The notes below the pieces were generated by a model, which worked only from the letters and a program-made list of their open reading frames with translations, did no database searches and was not told where the DNA came from. A stretch of 64,000 nucleotides of DNA from Lepidurus packardi (lineage: Eukaryota > Arthropoda > Branchiopoda > Notostraca > Triopsidae): the NCBI GenBank assembly GCA_023053545.1, contig JAKZAN010000173.1, positions 23,292-87,291 on the forward strand, in the 5' to 3' direction. The position numbers were made by a program, and so were the translations under genes. Shown in pieces: positions 19,190-34,070 of the stretch (position 1 is its first letter; the number at the start of each line of letters is the position of its first letter).

Positions 19190-21125
19190 CATTGAAATTT
19201 CGTTGAAATATGCTTGTAATTTTACCTGAAATTTCAATGCAATTTCCTTGAAATTTGCTTGTAATTTTAACTGAAATTTCTTCGAAATCTTATTGAAATT
19301 ACACAGACTTCAATGAAATTTCCCTGAAATTTGCTGGTAATTTTACCTGAAATTTCCTCGAAATCTTATTGAAATTACACTGAAATTTCATTGAAATTTC
19401 GTTGAAATATGCTTGTAACTTTACCTGAAATTTCAATGAAATTCCCTTGAAATTAGTTGTAATTTTACCTGAAATTTCCTCGAAATCTTATTGAAATTAT
19501 ACTGAAACTTCAATTAAATTTCCTTGAAATTTGCTTGTAATTTTACCTGAAATTTCCTCGAAATCTTATTGAAATTACACTGAAATTTCATTGAAATTTC
19601 GTTGAAACATGCTTGTGATTTTACCTGAAATTTCAGTGAAATTTCCTTGAAATTTGCTTGTAATTTAACCTGAAATGTCCTAGAAATCTTATTGAAATTA
19701 CACTGAAATTTCATTGAAATGTCGTTGAAATATGCTTGTAATTTTACCTGAAATTTCAGTGAAATTTCCTTTAAATTTGCTTGTAATTTTACCTGAAATT
19801 TCCTCGAAATCTTATTGAAATTACACTGAAATTTCATTGAAATTTCGTTGAAATATGCTTGTAATTTTACCTGAAATTTCAATGCAATTTCCTTGAAATT
19901 TGCTTGTAATTTTAACTGAAATTTCTTCGAAATCTTATTGAAATTACACAGACTTCAATGAAATTTCCCTGAAATTTGCTGGTAATTTTACCTGAAATTT
20001 CCTCGAAATCTTATTGAAATTACACTGAAATTTCATTGAAATTTCGTTGAAATATGCTTGTAACTTTACCTGAAATTTCAATGAAATTCCCTTGAAATTA
20101 GTTGTAATTTTACCTGAAATTTCCTCGAAATCTTATTGAAATTATACTGAAACTTCAATTAAATTTCCTTGAAATTTGCTTGTAATTTTACCTGAAATTT
20201 CCTCGAAATCTTATTGAAATTACACTGAAATTTCATTGAAATTTCGTTGAAACATGCTTGTGATTTTACCTGAAATTTCAGTGAAATTTCCTTGAAATTT
20301 GCTTGTAATTTAACCTGAAATGTCCTAGAAATCTTATTGAAATTACACTGAAATTTCATTGAAATTTCGTTGAAATATGCTTGTAATTTTACCTGAAATT
20401 TCAGTGAAATTTCCTTTAAATTTGCTTGTAATTTTACCTGAAATTTCCTCGAAATCTTATTGAAATTACACTGAAATTTCATTGAAATTTCGTTGAAATA
20501 TGCTTGTAATTTTACCTGAAATTTCAATGCAATTTCCTTGAAATTTGCTTGTAATTTTAACTGAAATTTCTTCGAAATCTTATTGAAATTACACAGACTT
20601 CAATGAAATTTCCCTGAAATTTGCTGGTAATTTTACCTGAAATTTCCTCGAAATCTTATTGAAATTACACTGAAATTTCATTGAAATTTCGTTGAAATAT
20701 GCTTGTAACTTTACCTGAAATTTCAATGAAATTCCCTTGAAATTAGTTGTAATTTTACCTGAAATTTCCTCGAAATCTTATTGAAATTATACTGAAACTT
20801 CAATTAAATTTCCTTGAAATTTGCTTGTAATTTTACCTGAAATTTCCTCGAAATCTTATTGAAATTACACTGAAATTTCATTGAAATTTCGTTGAAACAT
20901 GCTTGTGATTTTACCTGAAATTTCAGTGAAATTTCCTTGAAATTTGCTTGTAATTTAACCTGAAATGTCCTAGAAATCTTATTGAAATTACACTGAAATT
21001 TCATTGAAATTTCGTTGAAATATGCTTGTAATTTTACCTGAAATTTCAGTGAAATTTCCTTTAAATTTGCTTGTAATTTTACCTGAAATTTCCTCGAAAT
21101 CTTATTGAAATTACACTGAAATTTC
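19190..21125. repeat. Satellite 1 higher-order repeat, 645 bp, three copies
   Basis: Landmarks recur exactly 645 bp apart, for example the frame ends at 19514, 20159 and 20804 and the rare variants TTGAAATTAGTTGTAATT and CTGAAATGTCCTAGAAATC in each. Copies are nearly identical, so this amplification is recent compared with the divergence among 123-bp units. 645 is not a multiple of 123 but is a multiple of three. Confidence 0.85.
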
Positions 21126-24100
21126 AATGATTTTCCTTGAAATTTGCTTGTAATTTTACCTGAAATTTCAATGCAATTTCCTTGAAATTTGCTTGTAATT
21201 TTACCTGAAATTTCTTCGAAATCTTATTGGAATTACACAGAAACTTCAATGAAATTCCCCTGAAATTTGCTGGTAATTTTACCTGAAATTTCCTCGAAAT
21301 CTTTTTGAAATTACACTGAAATTTCGTTGAAATATGCTTGTAATTTTACCTGAAATTTCAAGGAAATTTCCTTGAAATTTGCGTGTAATTTTACCTGAAA
21401 TTTCCTCGAAATCTTATTGAAATTACACTGAAATTTCATTGAAATTTCGTTGAAATATGCTTGTAATCTTACCTGAAATTTCAATGAAATTTCCTTGAAA
21501 TTTCCTTGTAATTTTATCTGAAATTTCCTCGAAATATTATTGAAATTACACTGAAATTACATTAAAATTACGTTGAAATATGCTTGTAATTTTACCTGAA
21601 ATTTCAATAAAATTTCCTTGAAATTTGCTTGTAATTTTACTTGAAATTTCAATGAAATTTCCTTGAAATTTGCTTGTAATTTTACCTGAAATTTCCTCGA
21701 AATATTATTGAAATTACACTGAAATTTCATTGAAATTTCGTTGAAATATGCTTGTGATTTTACCTGAAATTTCAATGAAATTTCATTGAAATTTGCTTGA
21801 AATTTTATCTGAAATTTCCTCGAAATCTTATTGAAATTATACTGAAACTTCAATGAAATTTCTTGAAATTTGCTTGTAATTTTACCTGAAATTTCAATGC
21901 AATTTCCTTGAAATTTGATTGTAATTTTACCTGAAATTTCTTCGAAATCTTATTGAAATTAAACAGAAACTTCAATGAAATTTCCTTGAAATTTGCTGGT
22001 AATTTTACCTGAAATTTCCTCGAAATCTTATTGAAATTACACTGAAATTTCATTGAAATTTCGTTGAAATATGCTTGTAACTTTACCTGAAATTTCAATG
22101 AAATTTCCTTGAAATTTGCTCGTAATTTTACCTGAAATTTCCTCGAAATCTTATTGAAAATACACTGAAACTTCAATGAGATTTCCTTGAAATTTGCTTG
22201 TAATTTTACCTGAAATTTCCTCGGAATCTTATTGAAATTACACTGAAATTTCAATGAAATTTCCTTGAAATTTGCTTGTAATTTTAGCTAAAATTTCCTC
22301 GAAATATTATTGAAATTACACTGAAATTTCATTGAAATTTCGTTGAAATATGCTTGTGATTTTACCTGTAATTTCAATGAAATTTCATTGAAATTTGCTT
22401 GAAATTTGCTTGAAATTTTATCTGAAATTTCCTCGAAATCTTATTGAAATTACACAGAAACTTCAATGAAATTTCCTTGAAATTTGCTTGTAATTTTACT
22501 TGAAATTTCCTCGAAATCTTATTGAAATTACACTGAAATTTCAATGATTTTCCTTGAAATTTGCTTGTAATTTTACCTGAAATTTCAATGAAATTTCCTT
22601 GAAATTTGCTTGTAATTTTACCTGAAATTTCTTCGAAATCTTATTGGAATTACACAGAAACTTCAATGAAATTTCCTTGAAATTTGCTGGTAATTTTACC
22701 TGAAATTTCCTCGAAATCTTATTGAAATTACACTGAAATTTCATTGAAATTTCGTTGAAATATGCTTGTAATTTTACCTGAAATTTCAATGAAATTTCCT
22801 TGAAATTTGCGTGTAATTTTACCTGAAATTTCCTCGAAATCTTATTGAAATTACACTCAAATTTCATTGAAATTTCGTTGAAATATGCTTGTAATTTTAC
22901 CTGAAATTTCAATGAAATTTCCTTGAAATTTGCTTGTAATTTTAACTGAAATTTCCTCGAAATCTTATTGAAATTAACCTGAAATTACATTAAAATTACG
23001 TTGAAATATGCTTGTGATTTTACCTGAAATTTCAATGAAATTTCCTTGAAATTTGCTTGTAATTTTACTTGAAATTTCAATGAAATTTCCTTGAAATTTG
23101 CTTGTAATTTAACCTGAAATTTCCTCGAAATATTATTGAAATTACACTGAAATTTCATTGAAATTTCGTTGAAATATGCTTGTGATTTTACCTGAAATTT
23201 CAATGAAATTTCATTGAAATTTGCTTGAAATTTTATCTGAAATTTCCTCGAAATCTTATTGAAATTACACTGAAATTTCATTGAAATTACGTTGAAATAT
23301 GCTTGTGATTTTACCTGAAATTTCAATGAAATTTCCTTGAAATTTGCTTGTAATTTTACCTGAAAATTCCTCGAAATCTTATTGAAATTACACTGAAATT
23401 TCATTGAAATTTCGTTGAAACATGCTTGTGATTTTACCTGAAATTTCAATGAAATTTCCTTGAAATTTGCTTGTAATTTTATCTGAAATTTACTCGAAAT
23501 CTTATTGAAATTGCACTGAAATTTCATTGAAATTTCGTTGAAATATGCTTGTAATCTTACCTGAAATTTCAATGAAATTTCCTTGAAATTTGCTTGTAAT
23601 TTTAACTGAAATTTCGTCGAAATCTTATTGAAATTACACTGAAATTTCATTGAAATTTCGTTGAAATATGCTTCTTATTTTAACTGAAATTTCAATGAAA
23701 TTTAATTGAAATTTGCTTGTAATTTTAATTGAAATTTCCTCAAAATCTTATTGAAATTACACTGAAATTTCATTGAAATTTCGTTGAAACATGCTTGTGA
23801 TTTTACCTGAAATTTCAGTGAAATTTCCTTGAAATTTGCTTGTAATTTTACCTGAAATTTCCTCGAAATCTTATTGAAATTACACTGAAATTTCATTGAA
23901 ATTTCGTTGAAATATGCTTGTGATTTTACCTGAAATTTGCTTGTAATTTTACCTGAAATTTCCTCGAAATCTTATTGAAATTACACTGAAACTTCAATGA
24001 GATTTCCTTGAAATTTGCTTGAAATTTTACCTGAAATTTCCTCGAAATCTTATTGAAATTACACTGAAATTTCATGGAAATTTCGTTGAAATATGCTTGT

Positions 24101-24835
24101 AATTTTACCTGAAATTTCAATGCAATTTCCTTGAAATTTGCTTGTAATTTTACCTGAAATTTCTTCGAAATCTTATTGAAATTACACAGAAACTTCAATG
24201 AAATTTCTTGAAATTTGCTTGTAAATTTACCTGAAATTTCCTAGAAATCTTATTGAAATTACCCTGAAATTTCATTGAAATTTCGTTGAAATATGCTTGT
24301 GATTTTACCTGAAATTTCAATGAAATTTCATTGAAATTTGCTTGAAATTTTATCTGAAATTTCCTCGAAATCTTATTGAAATTACACTGAAATTTCATTG
24401 AAATTTCGTTGAAATATGCTTGTAATTTTACCTGAAATTTCAATGAAATTTCCTTGAAATTTGCTGGTAATTTTACCTGAAATTTACTCGAAATCTTATT
24501 GAAATTACACTGAAATTTCATTGAAATTTCGTTGAAATATGCTTGTAACTTTACCTGAAATTTCAATGAAATTTCCTTGAAATTTGCTCGTAATTTTACC
24601 TGAAATTTCCTCGAAATCTTATTGAAAATACACTGAAACTTCAATGAGATTTCCTTGAAATTTGCTTGTAATTTTACCTGAAATTTCCTCGAAATCTTAT
24701 TGAAATTACACTGAAATTTCAATGAAATTTTCTTGAAATTTGCTTGTAATTTTACCTGAAATTTCCTCGAAATCTTATTGAAATTACACTGAAATTTCAT
24801 TGAAATTTCGTTGAAATATGCTTGTGATTTTACCT

Positions 24836-27800
24836 GTAATTTCAATGAAATTTCATTGAAATTTGCTTGAAATTTGCTTGAAATTTTATCTGAAATTTCC
24901 TCGAAATCTTATTGAAATTACACAGAAACTTCAATGAAATTTCCTTGAAATTTGCTTGTAATTTTACTTGAAATTTCCTCGAAATCTTATTGAAATTACA
25001 CTGAAATTTCAATGATTTTCCTTGAAATTTGCTTGTAATTTTACCTGAAATTTCTTCGAAATCTTATTGGAATTACACAGAAACTTCAATGAAATTTCCT
25101 TGAAATTTGCTGGTAATTTTACCTGAAATTTCCTCGAAATCTTATTGAAATTACACTGAAATTTCATTGAAATTTCGTTGAAATATGCTTGTAATTTTAC
25201 CTGAAATTTCAATGAAATTTCCTTGAAATTTGCGTGTAATTTTACCTGAAATTTCCTCGAAATCTTATTGAAATTACACTGAAATTTCATTGAAATTTCG
25301 TTGAAATATGCTTGTAATCTTACCTGAAATTTCAATGAAATTTCCTTGAAATTTCCTTGTAATTTTATCTGAAATTTCCTCGAAATATTATTGAAATTAC
25401 ACTGAAATTACATTAAAATTACGTTGAAATATGCTTGTAATTTTACCTGAAATTTCAATAAAATTTCCTTGAAATTTGCTTGTAATTTTACTTGAAATTT
25501 CAATGAAATTTCCTTGAAATTTGCTTGTAATTTTACCTGAAATTTCCTCGAAATATTATTGAAATTACACTGAAATTTCATTGAAATTTCGTTGAAATAT
25601 GCTTGTGATTTTACCTGAAATTTCAATGAAATTTCATTGAAATTTGCTTGAAATTTTATCTGAAATTTCCTCGAAATCTTATTGAAATTATACTGAAACT
25701 TCAATGAAATTTCTTGAAATTTGCTTGTAATTTTACCTGAAATTTCCTAGAAATCTTATTGAAATTACACTGAAATTTCATTGAAATTTCGTTGAAATAT
25801 GCTTGTGATTTTACCTGAAATTTCAATGAAATTTCATTGAAATTTGCTTGAAATTTTATCTGAAATTTCCTCGAAATCTTATTGAAATTACACTGAAATT
25901 TCATTGAAATTTCGTTGAAATATGCTTGTAATTTTACCTGAAATTTCAATGAAATTTCCTTGAAATTTGCTCGTAATTTTACCTGAAATTTCCTCGAAAT
26001 CTTATTGAAACTACACTGAAATTTCATTGAAATTTCGTTGAAATATGCTTGTAACTTTACCTGAAATTTCAATGAAATTTCCTTGAAATTTGCTCGTAAT
26101 TTTACCTGAAATTTCCTCGAAATCTTATTGAAAATACACTGAAACTTCAATGAGATTTCCTTGAAATTTGCTTGTAATTTTACCTGAAATTTCCTCGGAA
26201 TCTTATTGAAATTACACTGAAATTTCAATGAAATTTCCCTGAAATTTGCTTGTAATTTTACCTAAAATTTCCTCGAAATATTATTGAAATTACACTGAAA
26301 TTTCATTGAAATTTCGTTGAAATATGCTTGTGATTTTACCTGTAATTTCAATGAAATTTCATTGAAATTTGCTTGAAATTTGCTTGAAATTTTATCTGAA
26401 ATTTCCTCGAAATCTTATTGAAATTACACAGAAACTTCAATGAAATTTCCTTGAAATTTGCTTGTAATTTTACTTGAAATTTCCTCGAAATCTTATTGAA
26501 ATTACACTGAAATTTCAATGATTTTCCTTGAAATTTGCTTGTAATTTTACCTGAAATTTCTTCGAAATCTTATTGGAATTACACAGAAACTTCAATGAAA
26601 TTTCCTTGAAATTTGCTGGTAATTTTACCTGAAATTTCCTCGAAATCTTATTGAAATTACACTGAAATTTCATTGAAATTTCGTTGAAATATGCTTGTAA
26701 TTTTACCTGAAATTTCAATGAAATTTCCTTGAAATTTGCGTGTAATTTTACCTGAAATTTCCTCGAAATCTTATTGAAATTACACTGAAATTTCATTGAA
26801 ATTTCGTTGAAATATGCTTGTAATCTTACCTGAAATTTCAATGAAATTTCCTTGAAATTTCCTTGTAATTTTATCTGAAATTTCCTCGAAATATTATTGA
26901 AATTACACTGAAATTACATTAAAATTACGTTGAAATATGCTTGTAATTTTACCTGAAATTTCAATAAAATTTCCTTGAAATTTGCTTGTAATTTTACTTG
27001 AAATTTCAATGAAATTTCCTTGAAATTTGCTTGTAATTTTACCTGAAATTTCCTCGAAATATTATTGAAATTACACTGAAATTTCATTGAAATTTCGTTG
27101 AAATATGCTTGTGATTTTACCTGAAATTTCAATGAAATTTCATTGAAATTTGCTTGAAATTTTATCTGAAATTTCCTCGAAATCTTATTGAAATTATACT
27201 GAAACTTCAATGAAATTTCTTGAAATTTGCTTGTAATTTTACCTGAAATTTCCTAGAAATCTTATTGAAATTACACTGAAATTTCATTGAAATTTCGTTG
27301 AAATATGCTTGTGATTTTACCTGAAATTTCAATGAAATTTCATTGAAATTTGCTTGAAATTTTATCTGAAATTTCCTCGAAATCTTATTGAAATTACACT
27401 GAAATTTCATTGAAATTTCGTTGAAATATGCTTGTAATTTTACCTGAAATTTCAATGAAATTTCCTTGAAATTTGCTCGTAATTTTACCTGAAATTTCCT
27501 CGAAATCTTATTGAAACTACACTGAAATTTCATTGAAATTTCGTTGAAATATGCTTGTAACTTTACCTGAAATTTCAATGAAATTTCCTTGAAATTTGCT
27601 CGTAATTTTACCTGAAATTTCCTCGAAATCTTATTGAAAATACACTGAAACTTCAATGAGATTTCCTTGAAATTTGCTTGTAATTTTACCTGAAATTTCC
27701 TCGGAATCTTATTGAAATTACACTGAAATTTCAATGAAATTTCCTTGAAATTTGCTTGTAATTTTACCTAAAATTTCCTCGAAATATTATTGAAATTACA

Positions 27801-28560
27801 CTGAAATTTCATTGAAATTTCGTTGAAATATGCTTGTGATTTTACCTGTAATTTCATTGAAATTTCGTTGAAATATGCTTGTGATTTTACCTGTAATTTC
27901 AATGAAATTTCATTGAAATTTGCTTGAAATTTGCTTGAAATTTTATCTGAAATTTCCTCGAAATCTTATTGAAATTACACAGAAACTTCAATGAAATTTC
28001 CTTGAAATTTGCTTGTAATTTTACTTGAAATTTCCTCGAAATCTTATTGAAATTACACTGAAATTTCAATGATTTTCCTTGAAATTTGCTTGTAATTTTA
28101 CCTGAAATTTCAATGAAATTTCCTTGAAATTTGCTTGTAATTTTACCTGAAATTTCAATGAAATTTCCTTGAAATTTGCTTGTAATTTTACCTGAAATTT
28201 CTTCGAAATCTTATTGGAATTACACAGAAACTTCAATGAAATTTCCTTGAAATTTGCTGGTAATTTTACCTGAAATTTCCTCGAAATCTTATTGAAATTA
28301 CACTGAAATTTCATTGAAATTTCGTTGAAATATGCTTGTAATTTTACCTGAAATTTCAATGAAATTTCATTGAAATTTGCGTGTAATTTTACCTGAAATT
28401 TCCTCGAAATCTTATTGAAATTACACTGAAATTTCATTGAAATTTCGTTGAAATATGCTTGTAATCTTACCTGAAATTTCAATGAAATTTCCTTGAAATT
28501 TCCTTGTAATTTTATCTGAAATTTCCTCGAAATATTATTGAAATTACACTGAAATTACAT
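24836..28560. repeat. Satellite 1 higher-order repeat, about 1506 bp, two copies plus a modified third
   Basis: Features at 25009, 25408 and 25701 recur at 26515, 26914 and 27207, exactly 1506 bp on. A third copy follows at 28066 and 28555 with extra subunits (shifts of 1551 and 1641). The unusual doubled block GAAATTTGCTTGAAATTTGC marks each copy start. Confidence 0.8.
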
Positions 28561-29427
28561 TAAAATTACGTTGAAATATGCTTGTAATTTTACCTGAAAT
28601 TTCAATAAAATTTCCTTGAAATTTGCTTGTAATTTTACTTGAAATTTCAATGAAATTTCCTTGAAATTTGCTTGTAATTTTACCTGAAATTTCCTAGAAA
28701 TCTTATTGAAATTACACTGAAATTTCATTGAAATTTCGTTGAAATATGCTTGTGATTTTACCTGAAATTTCAATGAAATTTCATTGAAATTTGCTTGAAA
28801 TTTTATCTGAAATTTCCTTGAAATCTTATTGAAATTACACTGAAATTTCATTGAAATTTCGTTGAAATATGCTTGTAATTTTACCTTAAATTTCCTTGAA
28901 ATTTGCTTGTAATTTTACCTGAAATTTCCTCGAAATCTTATTGAAATTACACTGAAATTTCATTGAAATTTCGTTGAAATATGCTTGTAATTTTACCTGA
29001 AATTTCAATGAAATTTCCTTGAAATTTGCTTGTAATTTTACCTGACATTTCCTCGAAATCTTATTGAAATTACACTGAAATTTCATTGAAATTTCGTTGA
29101 AATATGCTTGTAATTTAACCTGAAATTTCAATGAAATTTCCTTGAAATTTCCTTGAAATTTCTTTGAAATATGCTTGTAATTTTACCTGAAATTTCCTTG
29201 AAATTTCCTTGAAATTTGCTTGTAATTTTACCTGAAATTTCCTCGAAATCTTATTGAAATTACACTGAAATTTCATTGAAATTTCGTTGAAATATGCTTG
29301 TAATTTTACCTGAAATTTCAATGAAATTTCCTTGAAATTTGCTTGTAATTTTACCTGACATTTCCTCGAAATCTTATTGAAATTACACTGAAATTTCATT
29401 GAAATTTCGTTGAAATATGCTTGTAAT

Positions 29428-32400
29428 TTAACCTGAAATTTCAATGAAATTTCCTTGAAATTTCCTTGAAATTTCTTTGAAATATGCTTGTAATTTTACC
29501 TGAAATTTCCTTGAAATTTCCTTGAAATTTGCTTGTAATTTTACCTGAAATTTCCTCGAAATCTTATTGAAATTAAACTGAAATTTCATTGAAATTTTGT
29601 TGAAATATGCCTGTAATTTTACCTGAATTTTCAATGAAATTTCCTTGAAATTTGCTTGTAATTTTACCTGAAATTTCCTCGAAATCTTATTGAAATTACA
29701 CATAAATTTCATTGAAATTTCGTTGAAATATGCTTGTAATTTTACCTGAAATTTCAATGAAATTTCACTGAAATTTCATTGCAATTTCGTTGAAATATGC
29801 TTGTTATTTTACCTGAAATTTCCTCGAAATCTTATTGAAATTACACTGAAATTTGATTGAAATTTCGTTGAAATATGCTTGTAATTTTACCTGAAATTTC
29901 AATGAAATTTCCTTGAAATTCGCTTGTAATTTTTCCTGAAATTTCCTCGAAATCTTATTGAAATTTCCTCGAAATCTTATTGAAATTACACTGAAATTTC
30001 ATTGAAATTTCGTTGAAATATGCTTGTAATTTTACCTGAAATTTCAATGAAATTTCCTTGAAATTTTCTTGTAATTTTACCTGAAATTTCCTCTAAATCT
30101 TATTGAAATTACACTGAAATTTCATTGAAATTTCGATGAATTATGCTTGTGATTTTACCTGAAATTTCAATGAAATTTCCTTGTAATTTTACCTGAAATT
30201 TCCTCGAAATATTATTGAAATTACACTGAAATTTCATTGAAATTTCGTTGAAATATGCTTGTAATTTTACCTGAAACTTCAATGAAATTTCCTTGAAATT
30301 TGCTTGTAATTTTAAATGAAATCTCCTCGAAATCTTATTGAAATTACACTGAAATTTCCTTGAAATTTCGTTGAAACATGCTTGTAATTTTACCTGAAAC
30401 TTCAATGAAATTTCCTTGAAATTTGCTTGTAATTTTACCTGAAATTTCCTCGAAATATGCTTGTAATTTTACCTGAAATTTCCTCGAAATCTTATTGAAA
30501 TTACACTGAAATTTCATTGAAATTTCGTTGAAATATGCTTGTAATTTTGCCTGAAATTTCAATGAAATTTCGTTGAAACATGCTTGTAATTTTACCTGAA
30601 ACTTCAATGAAATTTCCTTGAAATTTGCTTGTAATTTTACCTGAAATTTCCTCGAAATATGCTTGTAATTTTACCTGAAATTTCCTCGAAATCTTATTGA
30701 AATTACACTGAAATTTCCTCGAAATCTTATTGAAATTACACTGAAATTTCATTGAAATTTCGTTGAAATATGCTTGTAATTTTCCCTGAAATTTCAATGA
30801 AATTTCGTTGAAATATGCTTGTAATTTTTCCTGAAATTTCAATGAAATTTCCTCGAAATATGCTTGTAATTTTACCTGAAATTTCCTCGAAATCTTATTG
30901 AAATTACACTGAAATTTCCTCGAAATCAAATTGAAATTACACTGAAATTTCATTGAAATTCCGTTGAAATATGCTTGTGATTTTACCTGAAATTTCAATG
31001 AAATTTCCTTGAAATTTGCTTGTAATTTTAAATGAAATCTCCTCGAAATCTTATTGAAATTACACTGAAATTTCATTGAAATTTCGTTAAAATATTCTAG
31101 AAAATATACCTGAAATTTCAATGAAATTTCCTTGAAATTTGCTTGTAATTTTACCTGAAATTTCCTCGAAAACTTATTGAAATTACACTGAAATTTCTTT
31201 GAAATTTCGTTGAAATATGCTTGTAATTTTACCTGAAACTTCAATGAAATTTCCTTGAAATTTGCTTGTAATTTTACCTGAAATTTCCTCGAAATCTTAT
31301 TGAAATTACACTGAAATTTCATTGAAATTTCGTTGAAACATGCTTGTAATTTTACCTGAAATTTCAATGAAATTTCCTTGAAATTTGCTTGTAATTTTAA
31401 TTGAAATTTCCTCGAAGTATGCTTGTAATTTTACCTGAAGTTTCAATGAAATTTCCTTGAAATTTGCTTGTAATTTTTCCTGAAATTTCCTCGAAATCTT
31501 ACTGAAATTACACTGAAATTTCATTGAAATTCCGTTGAAATATGATTGTGATTTTACCTGAAATTTCCTTGAAATTTCCTTGAAATTTGCTTGTAATTTT
31601 ACCTGAAATTTTCTCGAAATCTTATTGAAATTACACTGAAATTTCATTGAAATTTTGTTGAAATATGCCTGTAATTTTACCTGAATTTTCAATGAAATTT
31701 CCTTGAAATTTGCTTGTAATTTTACCTGAAATTTCCTCGAAATCTTATTGAAATTACACATAAATTTCATTGAAATTTCGTTGAAATATGCTTGTAATTT
31801 TACCTGAAATTTCAATGAAATTTCACTGAAATTTCATTGCAATTTCGTTGAAATATGCTTGTTATTTTACCTGAAATTTCCTCGAAATCTTATTGAAATT
31901 ACACTGAAATTTGATTGAAATTTCGTTGAAATATGCTTGTAATTTTACCTGAAATTTCAATGAAATTTCCTTGAAATTCGCTTGTAATTTTTCCTGAAAT
32001 TTCCTCGAAATCTTATTGAAATTTCCTCGAAATCTTATTGAAATTACACTGAAATTTCATTGAAATTTCGTTGAAATATGCTTGTAATTTTACCTGAAAT
32101 TTCAATGAAATTTCCTTGAAATTTTCTTGTAATTTTACCTGAAATTTCCTCTAAATCTTATTGAAATTACACTGAAATTTCATTGAAATTTCGATGAATT
32201 ATGCTTGTGATTTTACCTGAAATTTCAATGAAATTTCCTTGTAATTTTACCTGAAATTTCCTCGAAATATTATTGAAATTACACTGAAATTTCATTGAAA
32301 TTTCGTTGAAATATGCTTGTAATTTTACCTGAAACTTCAATGAAATTTCCTTGAAATTTGCTTGTAATTTTAAATGAAATCTCCTCGAAATATGCTTGTA

Positions 32401-34070
32401 ATTTTACCTGAAATTTCCTCGAAATCTTATTGAAATTACACTGAAATTTCATTGAAATTTCGTTGAAATATGCTTGTAATTTTGCCTGAAATTTCAATGA
32501 AATTTCGTTGAAACATGCTTGTAATTTTACCTGAAACTTCAATGAAATTTCCTTGAAATTTGCTTGTAATTTTACCTGAAATTTCCTCGAAATATGCTTG
32601 TAATTTTACCTGAAATTTCCTCGAAATCTTATTGAAATTACACTGAAATTTCCTCGAAATCTTATTGAAATTACACTGAAATTTCATTGAAATTTCGTTG
32701 AAATATGCTTGTAATTTTGCCTGAAATTTCAATGAAATTTCGTTGAAATATGCTTGTAATTTTTCCTGAAATTTCAATGAAATTTCCTTGAAATTTGCTT
32801 GTAATTTTACCTAAAATTTCCTCGAAATCAAATTGAAATTACACTGAAATTTCATTGAAATTCCGTTGAAATATGCTTGTGATTTTACCTGAAATTTCAA
32901 TGAAATTTCCTTGAAATTTGCTTGTAATTTTAAATGAAATCTCCTCGAAATCTTATTGAAATTACACTGAAATTTCATTGAAATTTCGTTAAAATATTCT
33001 AGAAAATATACCTGAAATTTCAATGAAATTTCCTTGAAATTTGCTTGTAATTTTACCTGAAATTTCCTCGAAAACTTATTGAAATTACACTGAAATTTCT
33101 TTGAAATTTCGTTGAAATATGCTTGTAATTTTACCTGAAACTTCAATGAAATTTCCTTGAAATTTGCTTGTAATTTTACCTGAAATTTCCTCGAAATCTT
33201 ATTGAAATTACACTGAAATTTCATTGAAATTTCGTTGAAACATGCTTGTAATTTTACCTGAAATTTCAATGAAATTTCCTTGAAATTTGCTTGTAATTTT
33301 AATTGAAATTTCCTCGAAGTATGCTTGTAATTTTACCTGAATTTTCAATGAAATTTCCTTGAAATTTGCTTGTAATTTTACCTGAAATTTCCTCGAAATC
33401 TTATTGAAATTACACATAAATTTCATTGAAATTTCGTTGAAATATGCTTGTAATTTTACCTGAAATTTCAATGAAATTTCACTGAAATTTCATTGCAATT
33501 TCGTTGAAATATGCTTGTTATTTTACCTGAAATTTCCTCGAAATCTTATTGAAATTACACTGAAATTTGATTGAAATTTCGTTGAAATATGCTTGTAATT
33601 TTACCTGAAATTTCAATGAAATTTCCTTGAAATTCGCTTGTAATTTTTCCTGAAATTTCCTCGAAATCTTATTGAAATTTCCTCGAAATCTTATTGAAAT
33701 TACACTGAAATTTCATTGAAATTTCGTTGAAATATGCTTGTAATTTTACCTGAAATTTCAATGAAATTTCCTTGAAATTTTCTTGTAATTTTACCTGAAA
33801 TTTCCTCTAAATCTTATTGAAATTACACTGAAATTTCATTGAAATTTCGATGAATTATGCTTGTGATTTTACCTGAAATTTCAATGAAATTTCCTTGTAA
33901 TTTTACCTGAAATTTCCTCGAAATATTATTGAAATTACACTGAAATTTCATTGAAATTTCGTTGAAATATGCTTGTAATTTTACCTGAAACTTCAATGAA
34001 ATTTCCTTGAAATTTGCTTGTAATTTTAAATGAAATCTCCTCGAAATCTTATTGAAATTACACTGAAATT
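29428..34070. repeat. Satellite 1 higher-order repeats of about 1.7-2.1 kb
   Basis: Blocks around 29428-31305 recur at about 31306-33207 and partly again to 34070. Landmarks are offset by 1656-2058 bp because of internal gains and losses; the pair 30501/32436 is offset by 1935. This part also has many short units with CTCGAAATATGCTT fusions not common earlier. Confidence 0.7.
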
